From an uncultured Neisseria sp. (GTDB lineage Bacteria > Pseudomonadota > Gammaproteobacteria > Burkholderiales > Neisseriaceae), in assembly GCA_927911515.1 (NCBI GenBank), contig CAKMQH010000243.1, forward strand, positions 1-8,076: a DNA stretch of 8,076 bases. Reading direction: 5' to 3'. This document shows positions 1 through 7,301 of the stretch, in pieces; position 1 is the stretch's first letter; each line of letters begins with the position of its first letter. Made by a program: the position numbers and the translations under genes. Under the pieces are notes generated by a model. That model made no database searches, had not been told where the DNA came from, and was given only the letters and a program-made list of their open reading frames with translations.

Positions 1-58
1 GGATGCGGGCGGCGGCCGGGCGGTTTGTTGCTATGATACGGGAGTTCCGATATACAAG

Positions 59-129
59 GTCGGATACTTGTATCCGACATTCATGCTTCTAAAACATAAG
101 AAACAGGCTGTCGGATTCGAGAATCTGAC
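59..129. repeat. Pair of related 20-bp palindromes near the chaN 3' end
   Basis: Two imperfect copies of the same palindrome lie 51 bp apart. The first (59-78) has arms GTCGGATA and TATCCGAC around CTTG and is perfect. The second (110-129) has arms GTCGGATT and AATCTGAC around CGAG, with one G-T wobble. The copies agree at about 15 of 20 positions. They lie just downstream of chaN as read on the minus strand. The second hairpin is followed there by a modest T-rich stretch, so it may help end the chaN transcript. Short palindromes of this kind occur as intergenic repeats in Neisseria, but I cannot assign these to a named family. Confidence 0.6.
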
Positions 130-136
130 CTACGTT

Positions 137-148
137 TTCAGACGACCT
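137..148 (-). repeat. DNA uptake sequence (AGGTCGTCTGAA)
   Basis: This is an exact 12-mer in minus orientation, 18 bp downstream of the chaN stop codon. That is a usual position for Neisseria uptake sequences, which are recognised by ComP during transformation. Confidence 0.85.
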
Positions 149-165
149 GTATCTTGACTGCACGT

Positions 166-954
166 TTATTTCACATACCAAATAAAATCGCCATGTTCGT
201 TTTCGGGGCTGTTGGCAGGGTCGGCGAGTATCACGACCTTCACTTTGCCGCCATACCCCGCATCGCGCAGAAACAGCGGCACGCCGAGCTGCTTGGACGT
301 ATGTATCGCACCCGCCAGCATCCATGCGGGTTTGGGCGCGGCAATCAGGTTTTGCGCCATCGTGTGGTCTTTAAACTGCTGCATGGACACCAGCCCGTCG
401 GTGCTGCCGTGGTTGCCGCCCATGATTTTGCCCAAAGCCTCGCGTACGCGCGCATCGCCGCCCGCTTTCCCCTGCGGCACAAACGAAGCTGCCTGTCGCA
501 CGGCGGCGCGATCGGGGTTTGCCGCCAAAACTTTGGCTTTTTGTCCCATCAGGAAATGAACGAGCGTGCTGTAATCCTGCCATTGCCATGCGTTGTTCCA
601 GCCCATTTTTTCATTCAGGCGGCGCGGCGTGGTTTTGCCGCCCGACTGCATCCATGCCTGCACTTCGCCAACCTGCCGCTGCTGCGAAGCGTCCAGCATT
701 TCCAAAAGTACCGAGCCTGACTGCCTTGCGTCGGCGGTCTGCGCCAACAGCCATGCTTCCGCATTGTGGTGCGCCGCTTCGTCGTGTTTTTCGCCGATTA
801 AGACGACATCCGCCTGTTTCAACTGCTGCACCAAGGCTTCCGGCGCAATCTCCCGCTCCGCCTGCGTATCGTAAATCCGCCCCTCGGGTGCTGCGGCATA
901 TGCGGCGGCGGACAGCCAAAGGGCGGCCAGGACGGATAGGATGCGTTTGAACAT
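166..954 (-). CDS. chaN: ChaN-family periplasmic haem-binding protein
   Basis: This 262-residue protein belongs to the ChaN (DUF399, cofactor haem-binding) family. What is seen: residues 1 to about 21 are a signal peptide with charged MFKR, a hydrophobic core and an AYA cleavage site. There is no lipobox cysteine, so unlike the Campylobacter ChaN lipoprotein it should be a soluble periplasmic protein. Family motifs follow in order: VLIGEKHDEAAHH near residue 51, LLEMLDASQQ, a W-Q-D-Y-S-T-L-V segment, VLAANPDR, and GAIHTSKQLGVP near the C-terminus. A GGAG ribosome site (964-967, minus) lies 9 nt before the ATG. Known from the family: Campylobacter ChaN binds haem as a dimer and sits beside an iron-regulated TonB-dependent receptor. 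Here a receptor gene likewise lies upstream on the same strand, but about 850 bp of small broken genes and an inverted uptake-sequence pair intervene. I infer a role in haem or iron uptake; the ligand is untested. Confidence 0.85.
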   Translation of the reverse strand: MFKRILSVLAALWLSAAAYAAAPEGRIYDTQAEREIAPEALVQQLKQADVVLIGEKHDEAAHHNAEAWLLAQTADARQSGSVLLEMLDASQQRQVGEVQAWMQSGGKTTPRRLNEKMGWNNAWQWQDYSTLVHFLMGQKAKVLAANPDRAAVRQAASFVPQGKAGGDARVREALGKIMGGNHGSTDGLVSMQQFKDHTMAQNLIAAPKPAWMLAGAIHTSKQLGVPLFLRDAGYGGKVKVVILADPANSPENEHGDFIWYVK

Positions 955-972
955 AGGCTATTCTCCAGTTTG

Positions 973-1012
973 AGGTCGTCTGAAAAGAGAGGTTGCGGTT
1001 TTCAGACGACCT
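973..1012. terminator. Inverted uptake-sequence pair, hairpin before chaN
   Basis: A plus-oriented AGGTCGTCTGAA (973-984) and a minus-oriented copy (1001-1012) form a 14-bp stem with a 12-nt loop. On the plus strand it is followed by a T-rich run, but no plus-strand gene precedes it. On the minus strand, where transcription from the small genes would arrive, no T tract follows the stem. It could therefore attenuate transcription into chaN rather than fully end it. The minus copy also supplies the stop codon of the upstream small gene if that gene's frame is restored. Confidence 0.45.
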
Positions 1013-1345
1013 TTATTTGTTTTTTCAAATACTCGTCCATATAGGGATGGTCTTCCACATATCCGGAAATCCCGTTTTTACATTTTATATAGCGGATAGT
1101 GTAGATTTTTCCTTAAGGTAAAAACGTTTAGATATGCGGCAAATGTCGCCGTCCTGTGTTTTGGTTACGTCATTACCCACTTCAAAAATATAATGGTCAT
1201 CAGTGTAGTTTTGGTTATCAGAAGGATGAATAATGATACCTGCCTTGACCGGGAAATATCCCGTCCAGCGAGGCGAGACGCAGGCGTAGTAGACCCTCCC
1301 TATTAAAAGCAAAAGAATAATTGGAAAAATGAATTTTTTATTCAT
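1002..1345 (-). pseudogene. Small membrane-anchored or secreted protein, unknown function, frameshifted
   Basis: As read, the gene encodes 86 residues (1345 to a TAA at 1085). It starts from an ATG with a strong AAGGAGG ribosome site 8 nt upstream. Residues 1-21 are a signal peptide or membrane anchor (KK, then FIFPIILLLLIG). The remainder is soluble with mixed charge and is not a family I recognise. Past the stop another frame looks coding and reads GYVEDHPYMDEYLKKQIK, ending at a TGA inside the uptake sequence at 1002-1004. Adding one A to the A5 run (1106-1110) joins the two into a 114-residue protein whose joint reads KEKIYTIRYIKCKNG. Either one base was lost in the sequence or the gene is decaying. 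It follows another small broken gene, so an immunity protein or small envelope protein is possible but unproven. Confidence 0.6.
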
Positions 1346-1362
1346 CGGAAAATCCTCCTTGG

Positions 1363-1374
1363 AGGTCGTCTGAA
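1363..1374 (+). repeat. DNA uptake sequence (AGGTCGTCTGAA)
   Basis: This exact copy lies in the 92-bp gap between the two small minus-strand genes. It sits just upstream of the ribosome site of the 1345 start, in the opposite orientation to those genes. Confidence 0.85.
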
Positions 1375-1437
1375 AATCGTCTTAGGTCAGACATTTATAT
1401 GCCCGAACTTTTACCGAGTGTTTCCAACAAACTAAAA

Positions 1438-1729
1438 CTATTTCTTTTTAGGATATAGATTCTTCTTGCGAACCTGTCCCGAATTTTCCAAGAAATTCAT
1501 AATGTCTTTTGGAGAAAATACAGCACCAAGCGACCATCTCGGATCAACAATATTCAATCCCGCATCACCAAAGGAACTTATCAGCTCGTTTGAGCAACTA
1601 CGATCTGTTAAACCATAAGCTTTATTTTCGATTGTTTTATTATAGATAGAATTTAAAAGCGCATTCCGTTGTGCCGGTGTAACAGACATAACATAGCCTG
1701 TTGTATCTCTTTTCAGATTTCTTACTCAT
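1438..1729 (-). pseudogene. Small hypothetical protein, possible toxin-tail fragment, start out of frame
   Basis: The open frame from ATG 1689 encodes 83 residues. A much better start lies upstream: ATG at 1727-1729, with a consensus AAGGAG (1737-1742) 7 nt before it. That start opens with MSKKSE but soon drifts out of frame and stops after 29 codons. Removing one A from the A4 run (1710-1713) joins it to the longer frame and gives 96 residues, reading MSKKSE-RDTTGYVMSVTPAQ. The segment YGLTDRSCSNELISSFGDAG resembles, loosely, the cysteine region of NlpC/P60- or LRAT-like thiol hydrolase domains found at toxin C-termini. No catalytic histidine partner is visible, so this is a guess. The lysine-rich tail (VRKKNLYPKKK) is unremarkable. 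A weak alternative is that ATG 1689 is the true start, with AGG 7 nt upstream. Confidence 0.45.
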
Positions 1730-1806
1730 TTACAATCTCCTTGTTAATAAAGTTCTTAGGAAATTAAAATTTTTCAAAACTACAGTCATTACACTCAAAT
1801 TTTGAT

Positions 1807-4032
1807 TTAAAACTTCAACGTCAATCCGCCGTATATCGTCCGACCGCGTCCCGTGCCTTGGTTGACGTTGTTGCCCTCGCCCAAATTACCCGTGGCGAGC
1901 GTGCCGCCGCTGAGCGGATAGTTGTAAACGCGGTTGGTCAGGTTGTCGATATTGAAGAAGAAACGCAGGTTTTTACGCGCCTGCCAAGTGGCGTAAAGGT
2001 CGATGATTTTGGGATTACCGGCGACTTGGCGAGTCGTCTGAACCTGAGTATCGACATCCACGCCTTCCGCTACGGTGTCTTTGCCCGTATAGCTGATGCG
2101 CGTACCGACTGTCAGGCGGTTGTCCAGCCAGCGCGTTCCCGTATCCACCATCCAAACGCTGGAAGGCATGGCGCGGATATGAGAGAAGCCCAAATCGGCA
2201 AGGAAATCATGCGGGAAAGTGGTGCGCGTTTTGCTCCATGCGAGATTGATGTAGCCGCGTCCGAAGTCGTAGCCGCCTTCGATTTCCCAACCGCGCATTT
2301 TGGTGGTGTCGGGCATATTGCGGAACACACCTATCGCATTGCTGTCGCTGCCGACCGCTTCGTCGATGGTGCAACGCTGTACGCCGTTATCCCGACAGAT
2401 ATAAAACTGGTCTTGGACGATATAGTTTTTCACGCGGTTGTTGAAATAGCCGACTTTCAAGTTGAGGGTGTCGTCCGCTTTCCAAATGCCTTGTTTGTGG
2501 ATATTGAAGCCGATGTCGCGGTTGAACGATGATTCGCCCTTCAAATACGGATTAACCGAATACGGGCTGCCTTGGACGTTGTTGACGTACATGAATTCCT
2601 GCACGGTCGGGCTGCGGCTGCTTTTGCCGATATTGGCGTAAACCTGCAACCAGTCCCACGGTTTGTACGCAACGCCGAAACGCGGGTTAAGATGGTCTTC
2701 TTTGCGGTTGAAACGGATGTCGCCGCCGCGCGGCAGGATAATCGCGCCGTCGTCGTCGGTCGGCGGCAGATAGCCGCGCAGGCCGTAGCGTTCATAGCCC
2801 AAACCGGCATGAAGCGTCCATTTTCCGGGTTTCCACTCGGCATCGAAAAATGCGCTGTCGAGGTTTTGTTTGCCTTCGGCAAGCAGCATGGTGTTGTTTT
2901 CGTAATTGCTGTTGTAGCGCGTACGCATGAATTTCGCGCCGTAGTTCAATGACAATTCGCTGTTGCCGATGTCGGTGGTCGAGCGGTTTTGCAGGGTCAG
3001 CGAAATGGTCGGGCTACGCGTGGTACGTCCGACGTAATCCTCGCGCGCGCTTTCGCCCTGTAAAAACTTCTGCCGCGCATTGCTGAAAGATGCGTCAAGC
3101 TGGAGGTCCACCCAGTCGGACAAAGGGTTGTAGCGGTATTTCAGCAAACCCGTCTGCGTATTGACCTGCAAAGGGCTGTGGTTGTTGGTAAACCGCGCGC
3201 GGTTCATCATATGGCCGAGAATAATGCTGTGGTACCGGCTGGGTCGGATGTGCAGCTTGTTGAGCGTACCCCACGAACGAATGCCGCTTTCCGCCGCCGT
3301 ATCCGCGTCAAATTCATCGCCGGCAATCACTTCGCCCGCACCGTTTTTATAGCCGCTCTTGCGCTTGCCGCTGATTGCGCTGAGAAAACCGATGCTGCCG
3401 CCGTTTTCAAATTCGTGGCGTACCGCCGCGCCCATCATGCCGTTTTTGCCGTAGCCGTTCGTACCTTGACGATAGGTCGTCTGAAAACCGAATTTGCGGT
3501 CTTTGGCAACCAAATCATCCACATCCAACGTCCGCAATTCGGCATTGCCCGCCAAGGCGTTCACGCCGCCCACGCCGGCAACCGAACCGCGCGATACATC
3601 AATACCCGCAATAAAGTTTTCATCGACGTAAGTGGTGTTGCCGTTCCAACCGTGTGCCGGATTGGCTTGGAAAAAGGTCTGCGTCACGCCGTCCACCGTC
3701 GTATTCACACGCCCGAAGCCTTCCAGTCCGCGGATATTGACGGCAAAACCGCCCTGCCCCAAATCATGTTGCGTAAACGTGCCGGGCATGGTGCGGATCA
3801 GCGTGTTCGCATCCTGCCCCAATTCGTCCGCATCGCGGTGGCTGACCGCAGAAGGTGTTCGAAACGGCTTGTCCGCACGCTTTCCACGCACTTCAACCGT
3901 CGGCAGTACGCCCACGGCAGCGGCACGGTATTCATCGGCGGTAATTGGATGGTTGGAAGATTCAGCAAAAGCAGAAGCGGGAATAGCGGAAACCGCTAGA
4001 AAAAGAAGGGTAAATTTTGATTTGAAAAGCAT
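1807..4032 (-). CDS. TonB-dependent outer-membrane receptor (iron/haem-type, substrate unknown)
   Basis: This is a 741-residue outer-membrane active-transport receptor energised by TonB-ExbB-ExbD. I chose ATG 4032 because it begins a clean 23-residue signal peptide (MLFKSKF, hydrophobic core, ASAFA cleavage). The frame stays open to ATG 4131, but that start has no ribosome site and adds a non-signal leader. Next come a TonB box-like VEVRG near residue 46, a plug domain to about residue 170 with NIRGLEGFGRVN and VDGVTQTFF, and a beta-barrel ending in GGLTLKF with the terminal Phe usual for outer-membrane proteins. SRSPTVQE (about 472-479) and NPYLKGE (about 494-500) correspond to the FRAP and NPNL boxes of haem receptors, but no histidine lies between them. 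Two cysteines (546, 554) may form a loop disulfide. An uptake sequence lies inside the gene at 3474-3485. A Fur-type promoter precedes it and chaN lies downstream. It is probably an iron or haem receptor; the ligand is unknown. Confidence 0.88.
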   Translation of the reverse strand: MLFKSKFTLLFLAVSAIPASAFAESSNHPITADEYRAAAVGVLPTVEVRGKRADKPFRTPSAVSHRDADELGQDANTLIRTMPGTFTQHDLGQGGFAVNIRGLEGFGRVNTTVDGVTQTFFQANPAHGWNGNTTYVDENFIAGIDVSRGSVAGVGGVNALAGNAELRTLDVDDLVAKDRKFGFQTTYRQGTNGYGKNGMMGAAVRHEFENGGSIGFLSAISGKRKSGYKNGAGEVIAGDEFDADTAAESGIRSWGTLNKLHIRPSRYHSIILGHMMNRARFTNNHSPLQVNTQTGLLKYRYNPLSDWVDLQLDASFSNARQKFLQGESAREDYVGRTTRSPTISLTLQNRSTTDIGNSELSLNYGAKFMRTRYNSNYENNTMLLAEGKQNLDSAFFDAEWKPGKWTLHAGLGYERYGLRGYLPPTDDDGAIILPRGGDIRFNRKEDHLNPRFGVAYKPWDWLQVYANIGKSSRSPTVQEFMYVNNVQGSPYSVNPYLKGESSFNRDIGFNIHKQGIWKADDTLNLKVGYFNNRVKNYIVQDQFYICRDNGVQRCTIDEAVGSDSNAIGVFRNMPDTTKMRGWEIEGGYDFGRGYINLAWSKTRTTFPHDFLADLGFSHIRAMPSSVWMVDTGTRWLDNRLTVGTRISYTGKDTVAEGVDVDTQVQTTRQVAGNPKIIDLYATWQARKNLRFFFNIDNLTNRVYNYPLSGGTLATGNLGEGNNVNQGTGRGRTIYGGLTLKF
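3474..3485 (+). repeat. DNA uptake sequence inside the receptor gene
   Basis: An exact AGGTCGTCTGAA lies within the barrel-coding part of the receptor, where intragenic uptake sequences are tolerated. A degenerate copy (GAGTCGTCTGAA, 2031-2042) lies nearer the 3' end of the same gene. Confidence 0.85.
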
Positions 4033-4142
4033 TGCTTGAGTATGTCGCCTATTTTGAGGTTTAAGGGACGAGCAGACGCAAAACGCAAGTGAAGAGCTGA
4101 GTGTTTTGCAAAATAATGAAACTAAATTCATCTATTTATAAT

Positions 4143-4161
4143 AATAATGATACAGATTATC
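4143..4161 (-). promoter_or_regulatory. Fur box on the receptor promoter
   Basis: Read on the plus strand, AATAATGATACAGATTATC matches the Fur consensus GATAATGATAATCATTATC at 15 of 19 positions; the mismatches are the first base and three central bases. It covers the -10 element of the receptor promoter and the expected transcription start, the usual arrangement for repression by Fe-Fur. The receptor should therefore be induced when iron is scarce. Confidence 0.8.
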
Positions 4162-4184
4162 ATTTAATTTTAGTATCGGGTCAA
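4156..4184 (-). promoter_or_regulatory. Sigma-70 promoter of the TonB-dependent receptor
   Basis: On the minus strand TTGACC (4184-4179) and GATAAT (4161-4156) are separated by exactly 17 bp, each one or two bases from consensus. The start would fall near 4149, leaving a leader of about 115 nt before ATG 4032. The leader contains a 7-bp inverted repeat (4078-4084 with 4103-4109). Confidence 0.75.
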
Positions 4185-4330
4185 CCTTCATTAAAAAAGT
4201 AACGAAAAATCAAAGCAAATCGAGACTATGCCGCCTCGGTTTAATGTGAATCCGTCAAACCGCAAAAATGACGGCAAAACCGACTCCCCGCCCTTGCGCC
4301 AAGCCCCTTATAAAAACAATACAATTCCGC

Positions 4331-4336
4331 TACAAT
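4331..4336 (+). promoter_or_regulatory. Candidate -10 element of ileS
   Basis: TACAAT is one base from the -10 consensus and lies about 80 bp before the ileS start. The sequence at -35 (TTATAA, 4308-4313) is poor, so the assignment is tentative. Apart from this, the receptor promoter and the uptake-sequence pair, the 385-bp gap between the divergent genes (4033-4417) shows no gene. Confidence 0.4.
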
Positions 4337-4350
4337 AGCCCCTTGCATTT

Positions 4351-4386
4351 TTTCAGACGACCTTGTTTGCAAAACGTCGTCTGAAA
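4351..4386. repeat. Inverted uptake-sequence pair in the ileS leader
   Basis: A minus-oriented exact uptake sequence (4352-4363) and a plus-oriented 11/12 copy (ACGTCGTCTGAA, 4374-4385) can form an 11-bp stem with a 14-nt loop in the ileS 5' leader. No T tract follows on the plus strand, so it should not be a strong terminator for ileS. I see no T-box in this leader, and Neisseria would not be expected to use one. Confidence 0.6.
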
Positions 4387-4417
4387 CCGAAATACCGAAA
4401 CCATAGAGAATCACAAC

Positions 4418-7211
4418 ATGACCGATTACAGCAAAACCGTAAACCTGCTCGAAAGCCCGTTTCCGATGCGCGGCAACCTTGCCAAGCGCGAGCCTGCGTG
4501 GCTGAAAAGCTGGTACGAGCACAAACGCTATCAAAAACTGCGCGAAATCGCCAAAGGCCGTCCGAAATTTATCCTGCACGACGGTCCGCCGTATGCTAAC
4601 GGCGACATCCACATCGGTCATGCCGTCAACAAAAATCCTCAAAGACATCATCATCCGCAGCAAAACCCAAGCCGGTTTCGACGCGCCTTATGTGCCGGGC
4701 TGGGACTGCCACGGCCTGCCCATCGAAGTGATGGTGGAAAAGCTGCACGGCAAAGACATGCCCAAAGCCCGCTTCCGCGAATTGTGCCGCGAATACGCCG
4801 CCGAACAGATTGCCCGCCAGAAAAAAGACTTCATCCGTCTGGGCGTGTTGGGCGACTGGGACAACCCCTACCTGACCATGGATTTCAAAACCGAGGCGGA
4901 TACCGTGCGTATGCTCGGCGAAATCTACAAAGCGGGCTATCTCTATCGCGGCGCAAAACCGGTTCAATTCTGCTTGGACTGCGGTTCTTCGCTGGCGGAA
5001 GCGGAAGTGGAATACAAAGACAAAGTATCGCCTGCGATTGACGTCGGTTATCCGTTTAAAGACACCGCCGCGCTTGCCGCCGCATTCGGTTTGTCCGGCA
5101 TCGAAGGCAAAGCGTTTGCCGTCATCTGGACGACCACGCCTTGGACGCTGCCTGCGAGCCAAGCCGTGTCTGCGGGTGCGGACGTGGTTTACCAACTGAT
5201 TGATACGCCCAAAGGCAAATTGGTATTGGCGAAAGATTTGGCGGAAGACACGCTCAAACGCTATGGCTTCGTTTCAGACGACCTCAACGTCCTCGCGGAA
5301 ACCACCGGCGACAAGCTGGAAAACCTGCACATGAATCATCCGTTCCTCGAACGCGATATTCCCATGCTCAACGGCGAACACGTTACCACCGACGCCGGTA
5401 CGGGCTTGGTGCACACCGCCCCCGCACACGGTTTGGAAGACTACGCCGTCTGCAACAAATACGGCATCGAGCTTTATAACCCCGTCAACGCCGAAGGCAA
5501 ATACATCAGCGAAACGCCGCGCGTGGCAGGCATGAGCGTTTGGGAAGCGAATCCCGTCATCCTGCAATGGCTGGAAGAAACCGGCAACCTCTTGGCTAGC
5601 AGCAAAATCGAACACAGCTACGCCCACTGCTGGCGCCATAAAACCCCGCTGATTTACCGCGCGACAGGTCAGTGGTTTGTCGGCATGGACAAAGCCGGCA
5701 GCGACGGCAAAACCCTGCGCGACAAAGCCATCAAAGCCGTGGACGACACCGAATTCTTCCCGTCATGGGGTCGCGCGCGCCTCGAAGCCATGATTGAAGG
5801 CCGCCCCGACTGGGTCGTTTCGCGCCAACGTTACTGGGGCACGCCGATGACCTTCTTCGTCCACAAAGAAACCGGCGAGCTGCATCCTAATTCCGCCGAG
5901 CTTTTGGAAAAAATCGCCCTGAAAATCGAAGAAAAAGGCATCGAAGCATGGTTCTCACTCGATAAAAGCGAATTGTTGAGCGCGGAAGATTGCGAAAACT
6001 ACGACAAACTTTCCGACACGATGGACGTATGGTTCGACTCCGGCTCGACCCATTATTCCGTCTTGAAACAACGCGAAGAATTGGACTGGCCCGCCGATCT
6101 CTACCTCGAAGGCAGCGACCAACACCGCGGCTGGTTCCAATCCTCCATGCTGACCGGCTGCGCCTCATCCATGGGTCGCGCCCCGTACAAACAGCTTCTG
6201 ACCCACGGCTTCGTAGTTGACCAAAACGGTCGCAAAATGTCGAAATCCATCGGCAACGTCGTCGCGCCGCAAGAAGTCTATAACGAATTCGGCGCGGACA
6301 TCCTGCGCCTGTGGGCGGCATCCACCGATTACAGCGGCGAATTGGCGATTTCCAAAGAAATCCTCAAACGCGTCACCGAAAGCTACCGCCGCATCCGCAA
6401 CACCTTGAGCTTCCTATTTGCTAACCTCAGCGATTTCGACCCGTTCGAACACACCGTACCGCAGGCAGACATGGTCGAAATCGACCGCTACGCCTTAGTA
6501 TTGGCGCGCCAACTGCAAGAGCGTCTGGCAGGCGACTACTACCCGCGCTACGCCTTCCACTTCGCCGTGAAAGACATCGTCGCATTCTGCTCGGAAGACT
6601 TGGGCGCGTTCTACCTCGACATCCTGAAAGACCGCCTCTACACCACCCAAGCCGACAGCCACGCCCGCCGCAGCGCGCAAACCGCCCTGTATCACATCAC
6701 GCGCAGCCTGGTTCTCTTGATTGCACCGATTTTGTGCTTCACCGGCGAAGAAGCTTGGGACATCATCGGCGGCGGCGAAGAAGACAGCGTCCTCTTCCAC
6801 ACCTGGCACGAGTTCCCGCCCATCAACGAAAAAGCCGAAGCCGAACTGGTGAAAAAATGGACGGCAGTCCGCGAAGCCCGCGAAGCCGTAACCGCCGCCA
6901 TCGAGCCTTTGCGCACCGACAAAACCGTCGGTTCGTCCTTGCAGGCAGAAGCCAAAATCACCGCACCGGAAGCCACCGCCGACTACCTGAACGCCCTGGG
7001 CGAAGAATTGCGCTTTGCCCTCTTGGTGTCCAAAGTCGAAGTTAAAACCGGCAGCGAACTCGCCGTTACCGCCAAAGCCAGCGACGGCGAAAAATGCGAA
7101 CGCTGCTGGCACTACACCCACGACATCGGCACAGTCGCAGGTCATGAAACCATCTGCAAACGCTGCGCCGAGAATGTGGACGGCAAAGGCGAAGAGCGGC
7201 ATTATGCTTAA
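4418..7211 (+). CDS. ileS: Isoleucyl-tRNA synthetase, with a one-base frameshift near the 5' end
   Basis: Class I synthetase that charges tRNA-Ile in the cytoplasm and hydrolyses misacylated Val-tRNA. It reads MTDYSKTVNLLESPFPMRG from ATG 4418 (weak AGAGA ribosome site) through the HIGH box at residues 65-68. It then leaves frame at 4631-4635, where AAC-AAAAA-TC should be AAC-AAAA-TC to give NKILKD. With one A removed the protein is 930 residues, the normal family length. The remainder is intact: GWDCHGLPIE, the editing-domain motifs WTTTPWTLP and GTGLVHTAPAHG, VSRQRYWGTP, DVWFDSGSTH, EGSDQHRGWF, KMSKS at 606-610, and a C-terminal zinc site with Cys 893, 896, 913 and 916. An intragenic uptake sequence lies at 5273-5284. 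ileS is essential and the other 860 codons show no decay, so a sequencing error is more likely than real loss. lspA, a common downstream partner, is not in this window. Confidence 0.95.
5273..5284 (-). repeat. DNA uptake sequence inside ileS
   Basis: This exact minus-oriented copy is read through by ileS as part of VSDDL in the editing-domain region. Confidence 0.85.
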
Positions 7212-7267
7212 GCTCGTCTGAAAAAAAAAGGTCGTCTGAAACCGAATCAGGTTTCAGACGACCTTTT
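7211..7267. terminator. Bidirectional terminator made of inverted uptake sequences
   Basis: Stem arms 7226-7243 and 7250-7267 pair over 18 bp around a 6-nt loop. They contain exact uptake sequences in both orientations (7229-7240 and 7253-7264). A third, 11/12 copy (AGCTCGTCTGAA, 7211-7222) overlaps the last base of the ileS stop codon. On the plus strand the stem is followed by TTTT; on the minus strand nine T residues follow. It can therefore end transcripts of both convergent genes, ileS and the DMP19-like gene, and should be stronger in the minus direction. Confidence 0.85.
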
Positions 7268-7301
7268 GTTATCGACCTCCCACACAGGGAAATCCGTTCA
7301 A

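Noticed and set aside
2..157. A plus-strand frame without stops entering from the left edge (51 codons), possible end of an upstream gene.
   Set aside because: It reads straight through both palindromes and the uptake sequence, and a run this long without a stop is not rare by chance. No recognisable protein.
1743..1800. A promoter for the small genes, or a terminator for the receptor, in the AT-rich gap.
   Set aside because: Several TTGA and TA-rich words occur but none at proper spacing, and no GC-rich stem is present.
1858..3999. Long plus-strand open frames opposite the receptor gene (for example 1858-2532 and 3178-3999).
   Set aside because: They are antisense shadows of a GC-rich coding gene, with no family motifs or ribosome sites.
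4033..4131. A longer receptor start at ATG 4131, adding 33 residues.
   Set aside because: No ribosome site before it, it lies about 18 nt from the predicted transcript start, and it would bury the signal peptide that begins at 4032.
4237..4274. Short hairpins between the receptor and ileS promoters (for example CCGTCA/TGACGG).
   Set aside because: Only 6-bp stems with loose loops and no T tract, so no better than chance.
4593..4631. ATG 4593 as a true start of a shorter IleS.
   Set aside because: It would lack the HIGH box, and its first 13 residues (MLTATSTSVMPST) are the out-of-frame reading of conserved codons.
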